A DNA stretch of 64,000 bases from contig JAUYAB010000022.1 in NCBI GenBank assembly GCA_030693705.1, positions 34,381 through 98,380 of the forward strand, read 5' to 3'. Shown piece by piece: positions 26,839 through 36,281 of this stretch. The stretch comes from Ignavibacteria bacterium (lineage in GTDB: Bacteria; Bacteroidota; Ignavibacteria; Ignavibacteriales; Ignavibacteriaceae). A program made the translations under genes and the position numbers. Under the pieces are notes generated by a model. The model saw only the letters and a program-made list of their open reading frames with translations. It had not been told where the DNA came from and ran no database searches. Position 1 is the first letter of the stretch; each line of letters begins with the position of its first letter.

Positions 26839-28998
26839 ATGCCCGGACAAAAATTATTAAGCGGTAAGCGTTATAAAATTCTTATTGTCATAACAACGGC
26901 AATAATTATTTCCTTTCTCTTTCCCAAAGGAGAATCGCTTGAATCCGAGGTTACGATCGGGTCGATTTGGATCCAGGACGATCTTATTGCCGAGTTTAGT
27001 TTTCCTATAATCAAGCAGCCCCGGATATATCAAGAAGAATTAGAGAAAGCGAAAAACAGCGTCTATCCCGTATTTGTTATCGATGATTCCGAAGTAAAAA
27101 ATAATTTTGATTCTCTCGATCAGTTGAAAAAACTGATGAAAGGGGAATTTCCGTTAATAAGAAAAAACAAGAAAAGTTTAGCCGATGTTTTTTCTTTCCT
27201 TACAGAAACCACAAAAGAAACGTTCTATTCCTTGAACGAAAAAAATTACCAACCTCTTGATCAATACTTCGGAGATATTGAGCAGTTGTTAAATGAAGTA
27301 AAGCAAAAGGGATTGTTAGATATACAGCACGATAAAATTTCTAAAAATATTATCACAATTAGAACAGGCAATGTAGATAGAATCGATAATAAATTTCATT
27401 TCTTAAATCGTTCATCGGCTATCACCTTCATCGAAAATACTATTAATAAAAAGCCGTACAGAGCCGATATTAAAAGGGCGCTAATCGAATTAAGCGGTTA
27501 CTATCTTGTGCCGAATTTGAAATTCAGCCAGCAGTTAACCGATGAAGAATTAGAGATCGTTAAAGATAAAGTCTCTAAGTACGCCGGTATAGTGAATGAA
27601 AACGAAAGAATCATCGCCAAGCACGAGCGGGTAAATCCGGAAACAAAATTAAAAATTGATTCCTACAAAATTGCTAAAGGAGAAATTATCAGTGACGGAG
27701 GATTACTCCTTCAATGGCTTGGTAAATTTTTACACATTCTGGCGATTCTAATTTTACCAAGTATTTACATCTTTCTTTTTAGAAAAGGGATTTACCGGAA
27801 TAATCTGAAGATCACTATTTTTGCAATTTTAATTCTATGGGTAGCGTTAATAACTTTTCTTCTCAACCAAATCAGCATACCTGACGCCGCACGCTTGCTA
27901 ATCTTCATTCCAACCGTATCGATGTTGATGACGATAATTTTCGATTCACGTGTAGGATTTTACAGCACCGTTATTACTTCTTTAATTGGCGGGGCGCTTC
28001 GCGGTAACGATTATCCGTTTGTTATTATGAATATTATCGCAGGAGTCCTTTCGGTTTATTCCGTGCGGGATATAAAAAACCGGACGCAAATTTTCCGATC
28101 GTTTATGTTCATCCTTCTTGGTTACGCGGTAACAATTACGGCATTTGGGTTTGAGAGATTTGAGTCGTGGCAGAAAATTTTTATCGAATTATCTTTTGCC
28201 GGAACTAACGCGCTTATAAGTCCAATTTTAACTTACGGACTCTTAATTTTCTTCGAAAGAATTTTTAAGATCACGACAGATTTAACGTTGCTTGAGCTTT
28301 CCAATTTTGATAGACCGCTGCTGAAAGATTTGGCGCGGAAGGCTCCCGGCTCATTTAATCATTCGCTTACGATGGGAACGCTTGCCGAAGCGGCGGCAGA
28401 AAAAGTCGGCGCGAATCCGTTATTAGCGCGTGTTGGAGCCTATTATCACGATATCGGAAAAACAATTTCTCCGCATTACTTTGTCGAAAATCAGCTTACA
28501 ACAAATAATATCCACGAAAATATTTCGCCGGAGGAGAGTACAAAAATTATTACGGAACATGTAGAACAAGGTGTTGAAATTGCAAAAAATGACCGGCTTC
28601 CGCAGGAAATTATTGATTTTATCCCGCAACATCACGGCACTACGTTAATAAAATATTTTTATGATAAGGCAATTAAACTGCATGGCGAAGGGAAAGTTGA
28701 CCCAACAAAATATCGCTACCCGGGTCCAAAACCACAGACAAAAGAAACAGCGATTGTGATGCTTGCGGATACATGCGAGTCCGCCGTCCGGTCTATCCCC
28801 GAACCGGATATTGAAAAAGTAGAAAACTTGATTTCGCACTTAATTAATGACAGGATTAACGATAAGCAATTGGATGAGTCTCCCCTTACATTTAGCGATA
28901 TCAGAAAAATAAAAGAAGTATTTGGCAGCATTCTACTCGGTCAACATCACCGCAGAATTCGTTACCCCAAACAAGAAGAAATGGAAAAAAGTGAGTGA
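26839..28998 (+). CDS. pgpH: 7TM-HD membrane phosphodiesterase, PgpH-like (c-di-AMP)
   Basis: The 719-aa protein has one N-terminal TM helix, a large extracytoplasmic 7TMR-HDED domain (about residues 35-300), a seven-helix membrane region (about 300-480) and a cytoplasmic HD domain. The metal motif is FNHSLTMG...GAYYHDIGK, with further HENISPEES and IPQHHGT histidines. In Listeria and other bacteria proteins of this architecture degrade cyclic di-AMP, affecting osmotic and cell-wall homeostasis. A cyclase is not in the window. It overlaps the recombinase gene by 8 nt. Confidence 0.9.
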   Translation: MPGQKLLSGKRYKILIVITTAIIISFLFPKGESLESEVTIGSIWIQDDLIAEFSFPIIKQPRIYQEELEKAKNSVYPVFVIDDSEVKNNFDSLDQLKKLMKGEFPLIRKNKKSLADVFSFLTETTKETFYSLNEKNYQPLDQYFGDIEQLLNEVKQKGLLDIQHDKISKNIITIRTGNVDRIDNKFHFLNRSSAITFIENTINKKPYRADIKRALIELSGYYLVPNLKFSQQLTDEELEIVKDKVSKYAGIVNENERIIAKHERVNPETKLKIDSYKIAKGEIISDGGLLLQWLGKFLHILAILILPSIYIFLFRKGIYRNNLKITIFAILILWVALITFLLNQISIPDAARLLIFIPTVSMLMTIIFDSRVGFYSTVITSLIGGALRGNDYPFVIMNIIAGVLSVYSVRDIKNRTQIFRSFMFILLGYAVTITAFGFERFESWQKIFIELSFAGTNALISPILTYGLLIFFERIFKITTDLTLLELSNFDRPLLKDLARKAPGSFNHSLTMGTLAEAAAEKVGANPLLARVGAYYHDIGKTISPHYFVENQLTTNNIHENISPEESTKIITEHVEQGVEIAKNDRLPQEIIDFIPQHHGTTLIKYFYDKAIKLHGEGKVDPTKYRYPGPKPQTKETAIVMLADTCESAVRSIPEPDIEKVENLISHLINDRINDKQLDESPLTFSDIRKIKEVFGSILLGQHHRRIRYPKQEEMEKSE

Positions 28999-29905
28999 AC
29001 CAACCGAATCATTTTACATAAGTTTTTTAAAAGAATATCTAACGCTTCTTAAGCTCGAACGAAACCTTTCGGAGAATACGACTACTGCTTATCATAATGA
29101 TCTATCAACATGTTTTGCATTTTTAGTAACGAAAAACGTTGAAGACCTTAATGAAATTAATTATCAGCATATAAATAGTTTTTTTTCGCAATTGCATAAA
29201 ACAGGCTTAACAAATTCATCAATCGCACGCTACTTCTCTTCACTTAAAGGATTTTTCACTTTTCTCCTTCTTTCGCGGTACATCGAAAATAATCCGATGG
29301 AAAAAATCAGCCCGCCGAAGTTGCGGAAAACGCTGCCGGAAGTCTTAACGATTAATGAGATCGATGCGGTGTTTAAATTACCTGATACAGAAGATAAATT
29401 CGGCTTGCGCGACCGTACAATACTCGAGGTTTTATACGCATGCGGATTGCGCGTCTCGGAATTAATCAATTTAAAAATCTCAGATCTTTTTTTAAGCGAT
29501 GATGCGATTCGTGTCTTTGGCAAAGGCTCAAAAGAAAGAATTGTTCCGATCGGAAGAAGCGCGGTACATTGGTTGGAAGAATATTTTTCGAAAAGCCGGA
29601 TTTTATTAGAGAAAAAATCAAAAAGCGAGAATTACGTTTTTCTTAACACACGCGGAACAAAATTTTCACGCATGGGAATTTGGAAAATTATCAGCAGGTA
29701 TGTTAAAGAAGCCGGAATAATAAAACCGATTCATCCGCACACTTTTAGGCATTCCTTTGCAACACACCTGGTTGAAGGCGGCGCAGACTTGCGCGCTGTG
29801 CAGGAAATGCTCGGTCACGCTGATATTTCCACCACACAAATTTATACACATCTTGACCGTGATTTTGTTAAACAGGAACATAAAAAATATCATCCGCGCG
29901 GGTAG
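28991..29905 (+). CDS. xerD: Tyrosine recombinase XerC/XerD
   Basis: It resolves chromosome dimers at dif by site-specific recombination. GTG at 28991 is chosen: it overlaps the upstream stop codon and gives 304 aa, the usual Xer length; the longer open frame from 28922 would add residues with no family match. The SAM-like N domain (residues 5-90) is followed by the catalytic domain with R154, K178, H250, R253, H276 and nucleophile Y285. Nothing suggests an integrase of a mobile element: no att site or cargo is near. Confidence 0.93.
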   Translation: MSEPTESFYISFLKEYLTLLKLERNLSENTTTAYHNDLSTCFAFLVTKNVEDLNEINYQHINSFFSQLHKTGLTNSSIARYFSSLKGFFTFLLLSRYIENNPMEKISPPKLRKTLPEVLTINEIDAVFKLPDTEDKFGLRDRTILEVLYACGLRVSELINLKISDLFLSDDAIRVFGKGSKERIVPIGRSAVHWLEEYFSKSRILLEKKSKSENYVFLNTRGTKFSRMGIWKIISRYVKEAGIIKPIHPHTFRHSFATHLVEGGADLRAVQEMLGHADISTTQIYTHLDRDFVKQEHKKYHPRG

Positions 29906-29984
29906 TACATCGCTAAGAAGAAAGTTCGTTATTCCTCTTTTTTCTTACTAACTTTAAATAAAAAAGAAAAAAATATTTTCGTAC

Positions 29985-30743
29985 ATGAAAAACGTTTCGG
30001 TAATAATAATAGCAAAAAATGAAGAGAAGAACATCCGCGGATGTTTAGAGAGCGTGCGCTGGGCTGAAGAAATTCTTCTTATAGATGCGTTCAGCATCGA
30101 TGCAACCGTGGAAATTGCGAAAGAGTTTACCGCGAGTATTTATCAAAAAGAATGGGAAGGTTTTGCGAATCAAAAAGCCTATGCGTTAAGTCTTGCCAGG
30201 AATGATTGGGTTCTTTCCCTCGATGCAGATGAACAAATTTCTCCCCAACTAAAAGAAGAAATTCTTGACTTGAATGATGAAGGATACTCAGCTTTTGAAA
30301 TTCTCCGGGAAAATTATTTTCTGAACAAAAAAATTACTACGTGCGGATGGGACAAAGATTATCAACTTCGACTTTTCAGAAAAGAAAAAACAAAAGTTAC
30401 CGTTGATAAACTTGTTCATGAAGGCTTTGTAGTTGATGGAAAGATAAAAAAACTTTCTGCCCCGATGTACCATTACACATCGGCTTCTCTTGAAAAAATG
30501 ATCGGGAAAATAAATCATTATTCCTCGCTGCACGCCGAGCAAAATTATGCGAGCAAAAATAAAATCTCCGGATTAAGTATCTTGTTGCACGGCATTTCGG
30601 CATTTCTGCGTCCCTACATTTCCTTAAAGGGATACAAAGACGGCATGCATGGTTTGCTGATTTCATTTTTAAACGGACTTACGACAATTTTAAATTATGC
30701 AAAACTTTGGGAATTGCAGAGAAATAAACCAAGGGAAAACTGA
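29985..30743 (+). CDS. Glycosyltransferase family 2, LPS core glucosyltransferase (WaaE/KdtX) type
   Basis: A 252-aa GT-A fold transferase that adds a sugar to lipid-linked glycan on the cytoplasmic face. VSVIIIAKNEEKNIRGCLESVRWAEEILLIDAFSIDAT forms the nucleotide-binding start, and LSLDADEQIS holds the DxD-type acidic pair. The C-terminal part (LHGISAFLRPYISLKGYKDGMHGLLISFLNGLTTILNYAKLWE) is an amphipathic membrane-associated region. It is first gene of the envelope cluster, followed without gap by the MsbA-like transporter, which supports a role in LPS core. A paralogue lies at 38386-39165. Confidence 0.87.
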   Translation: MKNVSVIIIAKNEEKNIRGCLESVRWAEEILLIDAFSIDATVEIAKEFTASIYQKEWEGFANQKAYALSLARNDWVLSLDADEQISPQLKEEILDLNDEGYSAFEILRENYFLNKKITTCGWDKDYQLRLFRKEKTKVTVDKLVHEGFVVDGKIKKLSAPMYHYTSASLEKMIGKINHYSSLHAEQNYASKNKISGLSILLHGISAFLRPYISLKGYKDGMHGLLISFLNGLTTILNYAKLWELQRNKPREN

Positions 30744-32597
30744 GTGAAAACTTATTTCAGAATTTTAGCATTTGTAAAACCTTACTATAAATATATTACC
30801 GGGTCGATTATTTTTAGTGTGCTGTACGCTCTCGCAAACGGAGCTTCAGTTTACTTGTTTATTCCTTTGCTCGATACTCTTTTTCTTGCAAAAGGAGAGA
30901 GTGTTCATAAAGTCCAGGAGACTGCTGCACATGCGCCTTCGCTGATTCCCGATTGGATACTTTCGATAAAAGATTACGCCGCTTCTTCATTTAACAATTT
31001 TGTTTTCAGCGGAACAAAGTATGACGCGCTTTCAAAAATTGTAATACTTGTTCTGGTGGCTTTTTTTCTCAAAAATTTATTCAATTATCTCCAGGCGTAT
31101 TTTTTAGTCTTTGCGGAACAAGGCGTTGTAAAAGATATTCGAAACAAAGCCTACACGCATTTGCACACTCTCCCGATGGGATATTTTAAAAACGAAAAAA
31201 CCGGTAACTTAATTTCCCGTATTGTCAACGATGTTCAAGTCGTACAGGCAAGCGTATCTACCGTATTTCTCAACCTTGTGCGCGAACCGATAATGATTGT
31301 GGTCTTTCTCGGAATTGCAGTTTCAATCAGTTGGAAACTCACACTTTTTTCGCTTGTCGTTCTTCCTGTTTCTCTCGCATTGATCACTTTAATCGGACTT
31401 CGCTTAAGAAAAGAAAGCTTAAAACTTCAGGAAGCAATCGCTCATATCACTTCGCTTTTATATGAGACAATTACCGGGGTTAAAATTGTTAAAGCCTTCG
31501 GGATGGAAGCGTATGAGAATAAAAAGTTTTTTAACGGAACGCAATCTTATTTTAAAAAAGTTTTGAGGATGACGAATATTAGAAACGCAGTTAGTCCCAT
31601 TACTGAATTCCTTAGTATTGCAGTGGGTACGGGAATAATTTATTACGGCGGAAGTCTTGTCCTTTCGGGGCAAGGATTAAAAGCCAGCGAATTCCTCGGA
31701 TTCCTCTTCGCCATTTTCCAACTGATGACGCCGATAAAAGAGTTAAGCGGATTGAATAATAAGATTCAAGAATCAAGTGCCGCCGGTGATAGAGTTTTTG
31801 AAATTATCGATACCGAACCGTTAATAAAAGACAAAGCAGATGCAAAAGATATTAGCGCATTTAACGACAAGATAGTTTTTCAAAATGTCACGTTCCACTA
31901 CCAGGATTCTGATGAACTTGTTTTAGACAACATCAACTTCGAAATAAAAAAAGGAAACGTTGTTGCTCTTGTTGGTCCCAGCGGATCAGGAAAATCAACG
32001 CTGGTTGATTTAGTTCCGCGGTTTTACGATCCAACGAAAGGGAACATTTTAATTGATGGAATGAACTTATGCGATATTAAAATTGCCGATCTTCGTAAGT
32101 TAATGGGAATTGTTACCCAAGAAACTATTTTGTTCAACGAATCAATTAGAAACAATATTGCTTACGGACTTGAAGATTTTCCTTTTGAAAAAGTTGTAGA
32201 AGCGGCAAAAACTGCAAACGCTCATAAATTTATTGAAGAATTCCCCGAAGGTTACAATACGGTTATCGGCGAACGTGGTTTGAAGATCTCCGGCGGACAG
32301 CGGCAAAGATTATCGATTGCGCGCGCATTGTTGAAGAACCCGCAAATTATGATTTTCGATGAAGCAACCTCGGCGCTTGATAACGAATCCGAAGTGCTCG
32401 TGCAAGAAGCTATTGAACGGCTGATGCAGTATCGCACTACTTTTGTTATTGCTCACCGCTTGAGCACAATCCGCAACGCTGATTTGATAATCGTTCTGGA
32501 CAAAGGAAAAATTGTTCAGCAAGGAAATCATGATGATTTATTGCTAGAAGATAAAGGTCTTTATAAAAAACTTTACGAACTTCAATTCCGTGTTTAA
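30744..32597 (+). CDS. msbA: Lipid A/LPS-type ABC exporter, MsbA-like (fused TMD-NBD)
   Basis: A half-transporter of 617 aa that forms a homodimer flipping lipid A or lipid-linked glycan across the inner membrane. Six TM helices (residues about 15-330) precede the ATPase domain with Walker A GPSGSGKST at 411-419, signature ISGGQRQRLSIARALL, Walker B IMIFDEATSALD and the H-loop in VIAHRLST. GTG start directly after the previous stop codon. The LPS-oriented neighbours support MsbA over a drug exporter, though sequence alone does not settle it. Confidence 0.9.
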   Translation: MKTYFRILAFVKPYYKYITGSIIFSVLYALANGASVYLFIPLLDTLFLAKGESVHKVQETAAHAPSLIPDWILSIKDYAASSFNNFVFSGTKYDALSKIVILVLVAFFLKNLFNYLQAYFLVFAEQGVVKDIRNKAYTHLHTLPMGYFKNEKTGNLISRIVNDVQVVQASVSTVFLNLVREPIMIVVFLGIAVSISWKLTLFSLVVLPVSLALITLIGLRLRKESLKLQEAIAHITSLLYETITGVKIVKAFGMEAYENKKFFNGTQSYFKKVLRMTNIRNAVSPITEFLSIAVGTGIIYYGGSLVLSGQGLKASEFLGFLFAIFQLMTPIKELSGLNNKIQESSAAGDRVFEIIDTEPLIKDKADAKDISAFNDKIVFQNVTFHYQDSDELVLDNINFEIKKGNVVALVGPSGSGKSTLVDLVPRFYDPTKGNILIDGMNLCDIKIADLRKLMGIVTQETILFNESIRNNIAYGLEDFPFEKVVEAAKTANAHKFIEEFPEGYNTVIGERGLKISGGQRQRLSIARALLKNPQIMIFDEATSALDNESEVLVQEAIERLMQYRTTFVIAHRLSTIRNADLIIVLDKGKIVQQGNHDDLLLEDKGLYKKLYELQFRV

Positions 32598-32604
32598 CTG
32601 AACG

Positions 32605-33738
32605 ATGAATTATAAAGATAAATCTCAAATTGCATTTTATCTTATTAGTGCGATTGCCGCTTCGTTCTTACTTTCACTCGTTTTGTTACAACTTTTCATT
32701 GGTCTATTGATTCTGCTCTGGGTTTTAGAACCGAACAGCGAAAAGAAAAAAAATTTTGGAAGTGTTGAGATTTATTTTTTTGCATTTGTTTGTGTCCGGG
32801 TGCTATCAATTTGCTTTTCGGAACATTTCAAGCTAAGCATTCACGCATTATATAAAGATGCACTTTATTGTGTGGGATTTTTTGCTCTCTCATTTTATCT
32901 CCATTCTTTTTCAATTGAAAAGAAAAGAAGACTTCTTGAAATCTTTTTAACCTTTTCAATTGTGGTTGCAGTTATTGGAATTTCAAAATTTATTTTTGGA
33001 ATTAAACCACGAGCGGAATCGATTGTTTCAGGTTATGCTTCTTTTTCTACTTTTCTTCTTGCCGGATTTGCAATCTACTTTTCGCTTTTCGCAGATTTAA
33101 AAAAGAAAATTAATCCTTGGCTTTTATCTTTTGGCGGAATTATAATATTGCTGGCACTTGTTCTTGCGCTTGGCAGAGCTGATTTGGGAATTGCGGTTGC
33201 GGTCGTTATTCTCGCTTTAATTCAAAAGAAAATAAGCTGGAAATTTTTACTACCGATGATTGCGATAACCGTAGTCCTTTCATATTTTTCTTTTCAGCAG
33301 AACAGCGAAGAAGTTAAAGTAAGAGTCAATCAACCCGCAACAATGTCCGACCGGGATATTCTTTGGAAATCGGCATTTCAACTTTCCGGAGAACATCCAT
33401 TGTTCGGATTTGGTCCGCGCACTTTCGATAAAATTTTTCCAAATCGGGATTCGCTTTTAGATAAAGGTGTTGGCGGCTGGCATAATGATTATTTAACGGT
33501 CTATTTGGAAAGTGGAATTGTGGGATTAATAATATTTTTACTTTTGATTTTTCAGATTGTTAAGAAAGGTTACAAGAAATTTCTTATTACAGATCAGTGG
33601 CAATGGGGAGTTTTTATTTCTATTATTGCGTTGCTTTTATCGGCGGGGATGTCGGGATTTATTAATAATCCGATTTTGTCACTGCTTTTTGTTTTTCTTC
33701 TAGCTTTGTTTAGTTCCGAAGTAGAAGAAAAAATTTAA
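32605..33738 (+). CDS. O-antigen ligase/polymerase family membrane protein
   Basis: A 377-aa protein with about ten hydrophobic helices. The periplasmic loop near residue 250-290 (SDRDILWKSAFQLSGEHPLFGFGPRTFDKIFP...GGWHNDYLTVYLESGIVG) is typical of the Wzy_C superfamily, with conserved Arg and His. Such proteins ligate O-antigen to lipid A core (WaaL) or polymerise repeat units (Wzy); these cannot be told apart here. Its end overlaps the convergent sugar transferase by four bases. Confidence 0.87.
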   Translation: MNYKDKSQIAFYLISAIAASFLLSLVLLQLFIGLLILLWVLEPNSEKKKNFGSVEIYFFAFVCVRVLSICFSEHFKLSIHALYKDALYCVGFFALSFYLHSFSIEKKRRLLEIFLTFSIVVAVIGISKFIFGIKPRAESIVSGYASFSTFLLAGFAIYFSLFADLKKKINPWLLSFGGIIILLALVLALGRADLGIAVAVVILALIQKKISWKFLLPMIAITVVLSYFSFQQNSEEVKVRVNQPATMSDRDILWKSAFQLSGEHPLFGFGPRTFDKIFPNRDSLLDKGVGGWHNDYLTVYLESGIVGLIIFLLLIFQIVKKGYKKFLITDQWQWGVFISIIALLLSAGMSGFINNPILSLLFVFLLALFSSEVEEKI

Positions 33739-35132
33739 ACTCCCTTTGTATCGGCTTTAATCATTTGCCAAATGGTCAAAAGAATTATTTGAACGTCGAG
33801 CGCAATCGACCAATTTTCGATATACCAAATATCAAACTCAATGCGCTGCCGGGTACGTTTTTTATTCTCTTCTTCATCAAGCACATCGCCACGCAAACCA
33901 TGTATTTGCGCCCATCCCGTAATGCCGGGTTTAACAAGACTTCTTAATTTTATTTCATCAAAAAATTCCTTATAAAGCTCATTATACGCAATTGCATGAG
34001 GTCGCGGACCGACAATAGACATTTCGCCAAACAAAACATTAAACACCTGCGGCAGTTCGTCAAAGTTTGATCGTCTTAAAAACTTTCCAAATGAGGTTAT
34101 CCGCTGATCATCAAAAGTGGTTGGAATAAATTTCTTGTCATCGAAATTTTCATACATCGTTCTAAATTTAAAACATTTGAATACTTTGTTGTTTTTTCCA
34201 ATTCTATCCTGGATATAAAATATTTTTCCGCGTGAAGAAAATTTCTGAATTATCATCAGCACCGGGAAAAGCCAGGAAGTTAAAAGGAAAATGACTAGCA
34301 AAGAAAGAAGAACATCAAAAATTCTTTTTGCTAATCTCCACTGAATTTCTTGAAGCGGTTCATCCCGTACAGTAATGATGGGGAACTTGTCCAGCATTGT
34401 GATCTTAAATTTTTTAGACACGAACCGGAAATAATCAGGAATGATGTGTGTGCGGATAGCGTTGATATTACAAGTTTTTATAACGTAATCGAGATTCTTT
34501 GCTGCGCCATCCGGCAGCGCAATAATAGCCTCTTCAACATGATTCATTTGAATAATTTGCGAAAGGTTTTCGATATTTCCCAGGCAGTGAACATCGCTTT
34601 GAGTTGAAGGATCGCCGACAAATCCAAGAAAGTGATATCCGAGTTGATTGTTCTTTCCAAGCATTTTCCAAAAATTTTGTCCCACTTCTCCTGCGCCGAT
34701 AATGATTAAATTGCGAACGTTCTTCCCTTTTTTGCGAAGGTAATTTACGATGAGTTGGAAAGAAATAATTCGAAGACTAATGAAGCACAACAAAAACAAG
34801 CCATAATAGAGAATGAAATTTCTTGTAAACAAATTCTCTTTGCTTAAAAAGATAAACACGATTCCAAGCATTATTTGTAAACTGATATTTTTAACTACTC
34901 CAATAAATTGGAAAGAAAGGATTTGCGAACTCGAATCTTCATAAAAGCTAATTGCATTGGAAGACAAGTACCATGCGAAGGAGAGAATTAACATCAGCCC
35001 GAACATATAATCGCGCTCTAATAAAATCTCAAACGATTGTGCAAAAATTGCAGCAATCATAAATGCCGCCGCTAAAAGGAGCAGATCAAAGGTTAATCTG
35101 AAATGATAAATAGAATTTTTATTTACAAACAT
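33735..35132 (-). CDS. Undecaprenyl-phosphate sugar-1-phosphate transferase (WcaJ-like)
   Basis: The enzyme starts exopolysaccharide or O-antigen repeat synthesis by moving hexose-1-phosphate from a nucleotide sugar to undecaprenyl phosphate. The 465-aa protein has four to five N-terminal TM helices, a CoA-binding-like Rossmann domain (NLIIIGAGEVGQNFW, about residue 140), a further helix, and the catalytic bacterial sugar transferase domain: KRIFDVLLSLLVIF, FKFRTMYEN, RRSNFDELPQVFNVLFGEMSIVGPRP and KPGITGWAQIHGLRG. First sugar is probably glucose or galactose; this is inferred. It lies downstream of two glycosyltransferases on the same strand. Confidence 0.92.
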   Translation of the reverse strand: MFVNKNSIYHFRLTFDLLLLAAAFMIAAIFAQSFEILLERDYMFGLMLILSFAWYLSSNAISFYEDSSSQILSFQFIGVVKNISLQIMLGIVFIFLSKENLFTRNFILYYGLFLLCFISLRIISFQLIVNYLRKKGKNVRNLIIIGAGEVGQNFWKMLGKNNQLGYHFLGFVGDPSTQSDVHCLGNIENLSQIIQMNHVEEAIIALPDGAAKNLDYVIKTCNINAIRTHIIPDYFRFVSKKFKITMLDKFPIITVRDEPLQEIQWRLAKRIFDVLLSLLVIFLLTSWLFPVLMIIQKFSSRGKIFYIQDRIGKNNKVFKCFKFRTMYENFDDKKFIPTTFDDQRITSFGKFLRRSNFDELPQVFNVLFGEMSIVGPRPHAIAYNELYKEFFDEIKLRSLVKPGITGWAQIHGLRGDVLDEEENKKRTRQRIEFDIWYIENWSIALDVQIILLTIWQMIKADTKGV

Positions 35133-35147
35133 TGTGCACGGAGATAG

Positions 35148-36281
35148 TTATAGTTGATTGAAAAATGTTTCAGCTCTTTGTGTAACAAATTCTAATATTT
35201 TCTTTTCAAATATTGAACGCTCAAACTGAGCCGCGGCTGCACTTATAGATAAAGAATCGAAATGCTGTTCGTTTTTTTCAAACTCATTAACGGCATTTAT
35301 TATTGCATCGGAAGTTTGTTCGTTAAAATGAATTCCGTTTTGCAAATGAACAATTGTTTCGGCAGTACCACCCTTGCGCAGCGCGATCACCGGAGTTCCG
35401 CAGGCTAAAGCTTCGACCACAATAATTCCAAAATCTTCTTCAGCGGCAAAAATAAAAGCTTTTGCTTTCTGCATATATTTCTTTAGTTCGGCGCCTTCCT
35501 GGTACCCAAGAAATTCAATATTTGCTTTTGCTTTAGAATATATTTTTTCTTTCTCCGGACCTTCGCCGATCACCAATAATTTCTTATCGGGCATTTTTGC
35601 AAACGCTTCAACAATTAAATCAATTCGTTTATAAGGAACAAATCGAGAAGCCGTTACGTAATAATTTTCTTTGTTTATTTCACACGGAAAAAGTTTTGTG
35701 TCAACCGGTGGATAAATGACTTCGGCATCTTTGTTATAAATCTTTTTAATTCGCTTTGCAATATATTTTGAATTCGCGATAAAATAATCAACCCTGTTTG
35801 CGGTTGTGTAATCCCAAATCCGCAAGTAGTGGAGAAATAATTTTACGATTGCGGCTTTTATTCCCTTTTGCAAATTCGATTCTTTTAAATATTGATGCGT
35901 GAAATCCCACGCATATCGCATTGGCGTATGGCAGTAGGAGATGTGAAGCTGCTGCGAACTTGTTATAACTCCTTTTGAAACCGCATGAGCGCTTGAAAGA
36001 ATAACATTATAATCCGAGAGATCAAATTGTTCAATAGCCAAAGGAAATAGTGGCAAATAGCTGCGATGATGTTTTTCTGCAAACGGTAATTTTTGGATAA
36101 AAGATGTTTTAGGAATTTTCCCTTTTACAATTGTATTACGTTCTTGTTGGTTGAGGAAATCTACAAGAGTAAAAACATCCGCCTCTTTCCAAATATTTGT
36201 GAACGACTCAACAACGCGTTCGGAGCCCGCATAATTAACGAGCCATTCATGCACTATTGCTGTTTTTAAGTTGCTCTGCAT
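35148..36281 (-). CDS. Glycosyltransferase family 4 (mannosyltransferase-like)
   Basis: A 377-aa GT-B enzyme. The N-terminal domain has AIVHEWLVNYAGSERVVE and the later SYCHTPMRYAWDFTHQYL, motifs shared with WbaZ/WbdC-type mannosyltransferases of O-antigen synthesis. The nucleotide-sugar domain shows YVTASRFVPYKRIDLIVEAF, LLVIGEGPEKEKI and the EDFGIIVVEALACGTPVIALRKGGTAETI stretch with the EX7E pair. It overlaps the preceding gene by 16 nt and is followed by the WcaJ-like gene, so all three form one leftward operon. Confidence 0.9.
   Translation of the reverse strand: MQSNLKTAIVHEWLVNYAGSERVVESFTNIWKEADVFTLVDFLNQQERNTIVKGKIPKTSFIQKLPFAEKHHRSYLPLFPLAIEQFDLSDYNVILSSAHAVSKGVITSSQQLHISYCHTPMRYAWDFTHQYLKESNLQKGIKAAIVKLFLHYLRIWDYTTANRVDYFIANSKYIAKRIKKIYNKDAEVIYPPVDTKLFPCEINKENYYVTASRFVPYKRIDLIVEAFAKMPDKKLLVIGEGPEKEKIYSKAKANIEFLGYQEGAELKKYMQKAKAFIFAAEEDFGIIVVEALACGTPVIALRKGGTAETIVHLQNGIHFNEQTSDAIINAVNEFEKNEQHFDSLSISAAAAQFERSIFEKKILEFVTQRAETFFNQL

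Noticed and set aside
28922..28990. Longer N terminus of the Xer recombinase
   Set aside because: These codons lie inside the pgpH-like gene and have no Xer similarity; GTG 28991 gives the normal length.
28991..29905. Phage or island integrase
   Set aside because: Length and residues fit XerC/XerD, and there is no tRNA, att repeat or cargo nearby.
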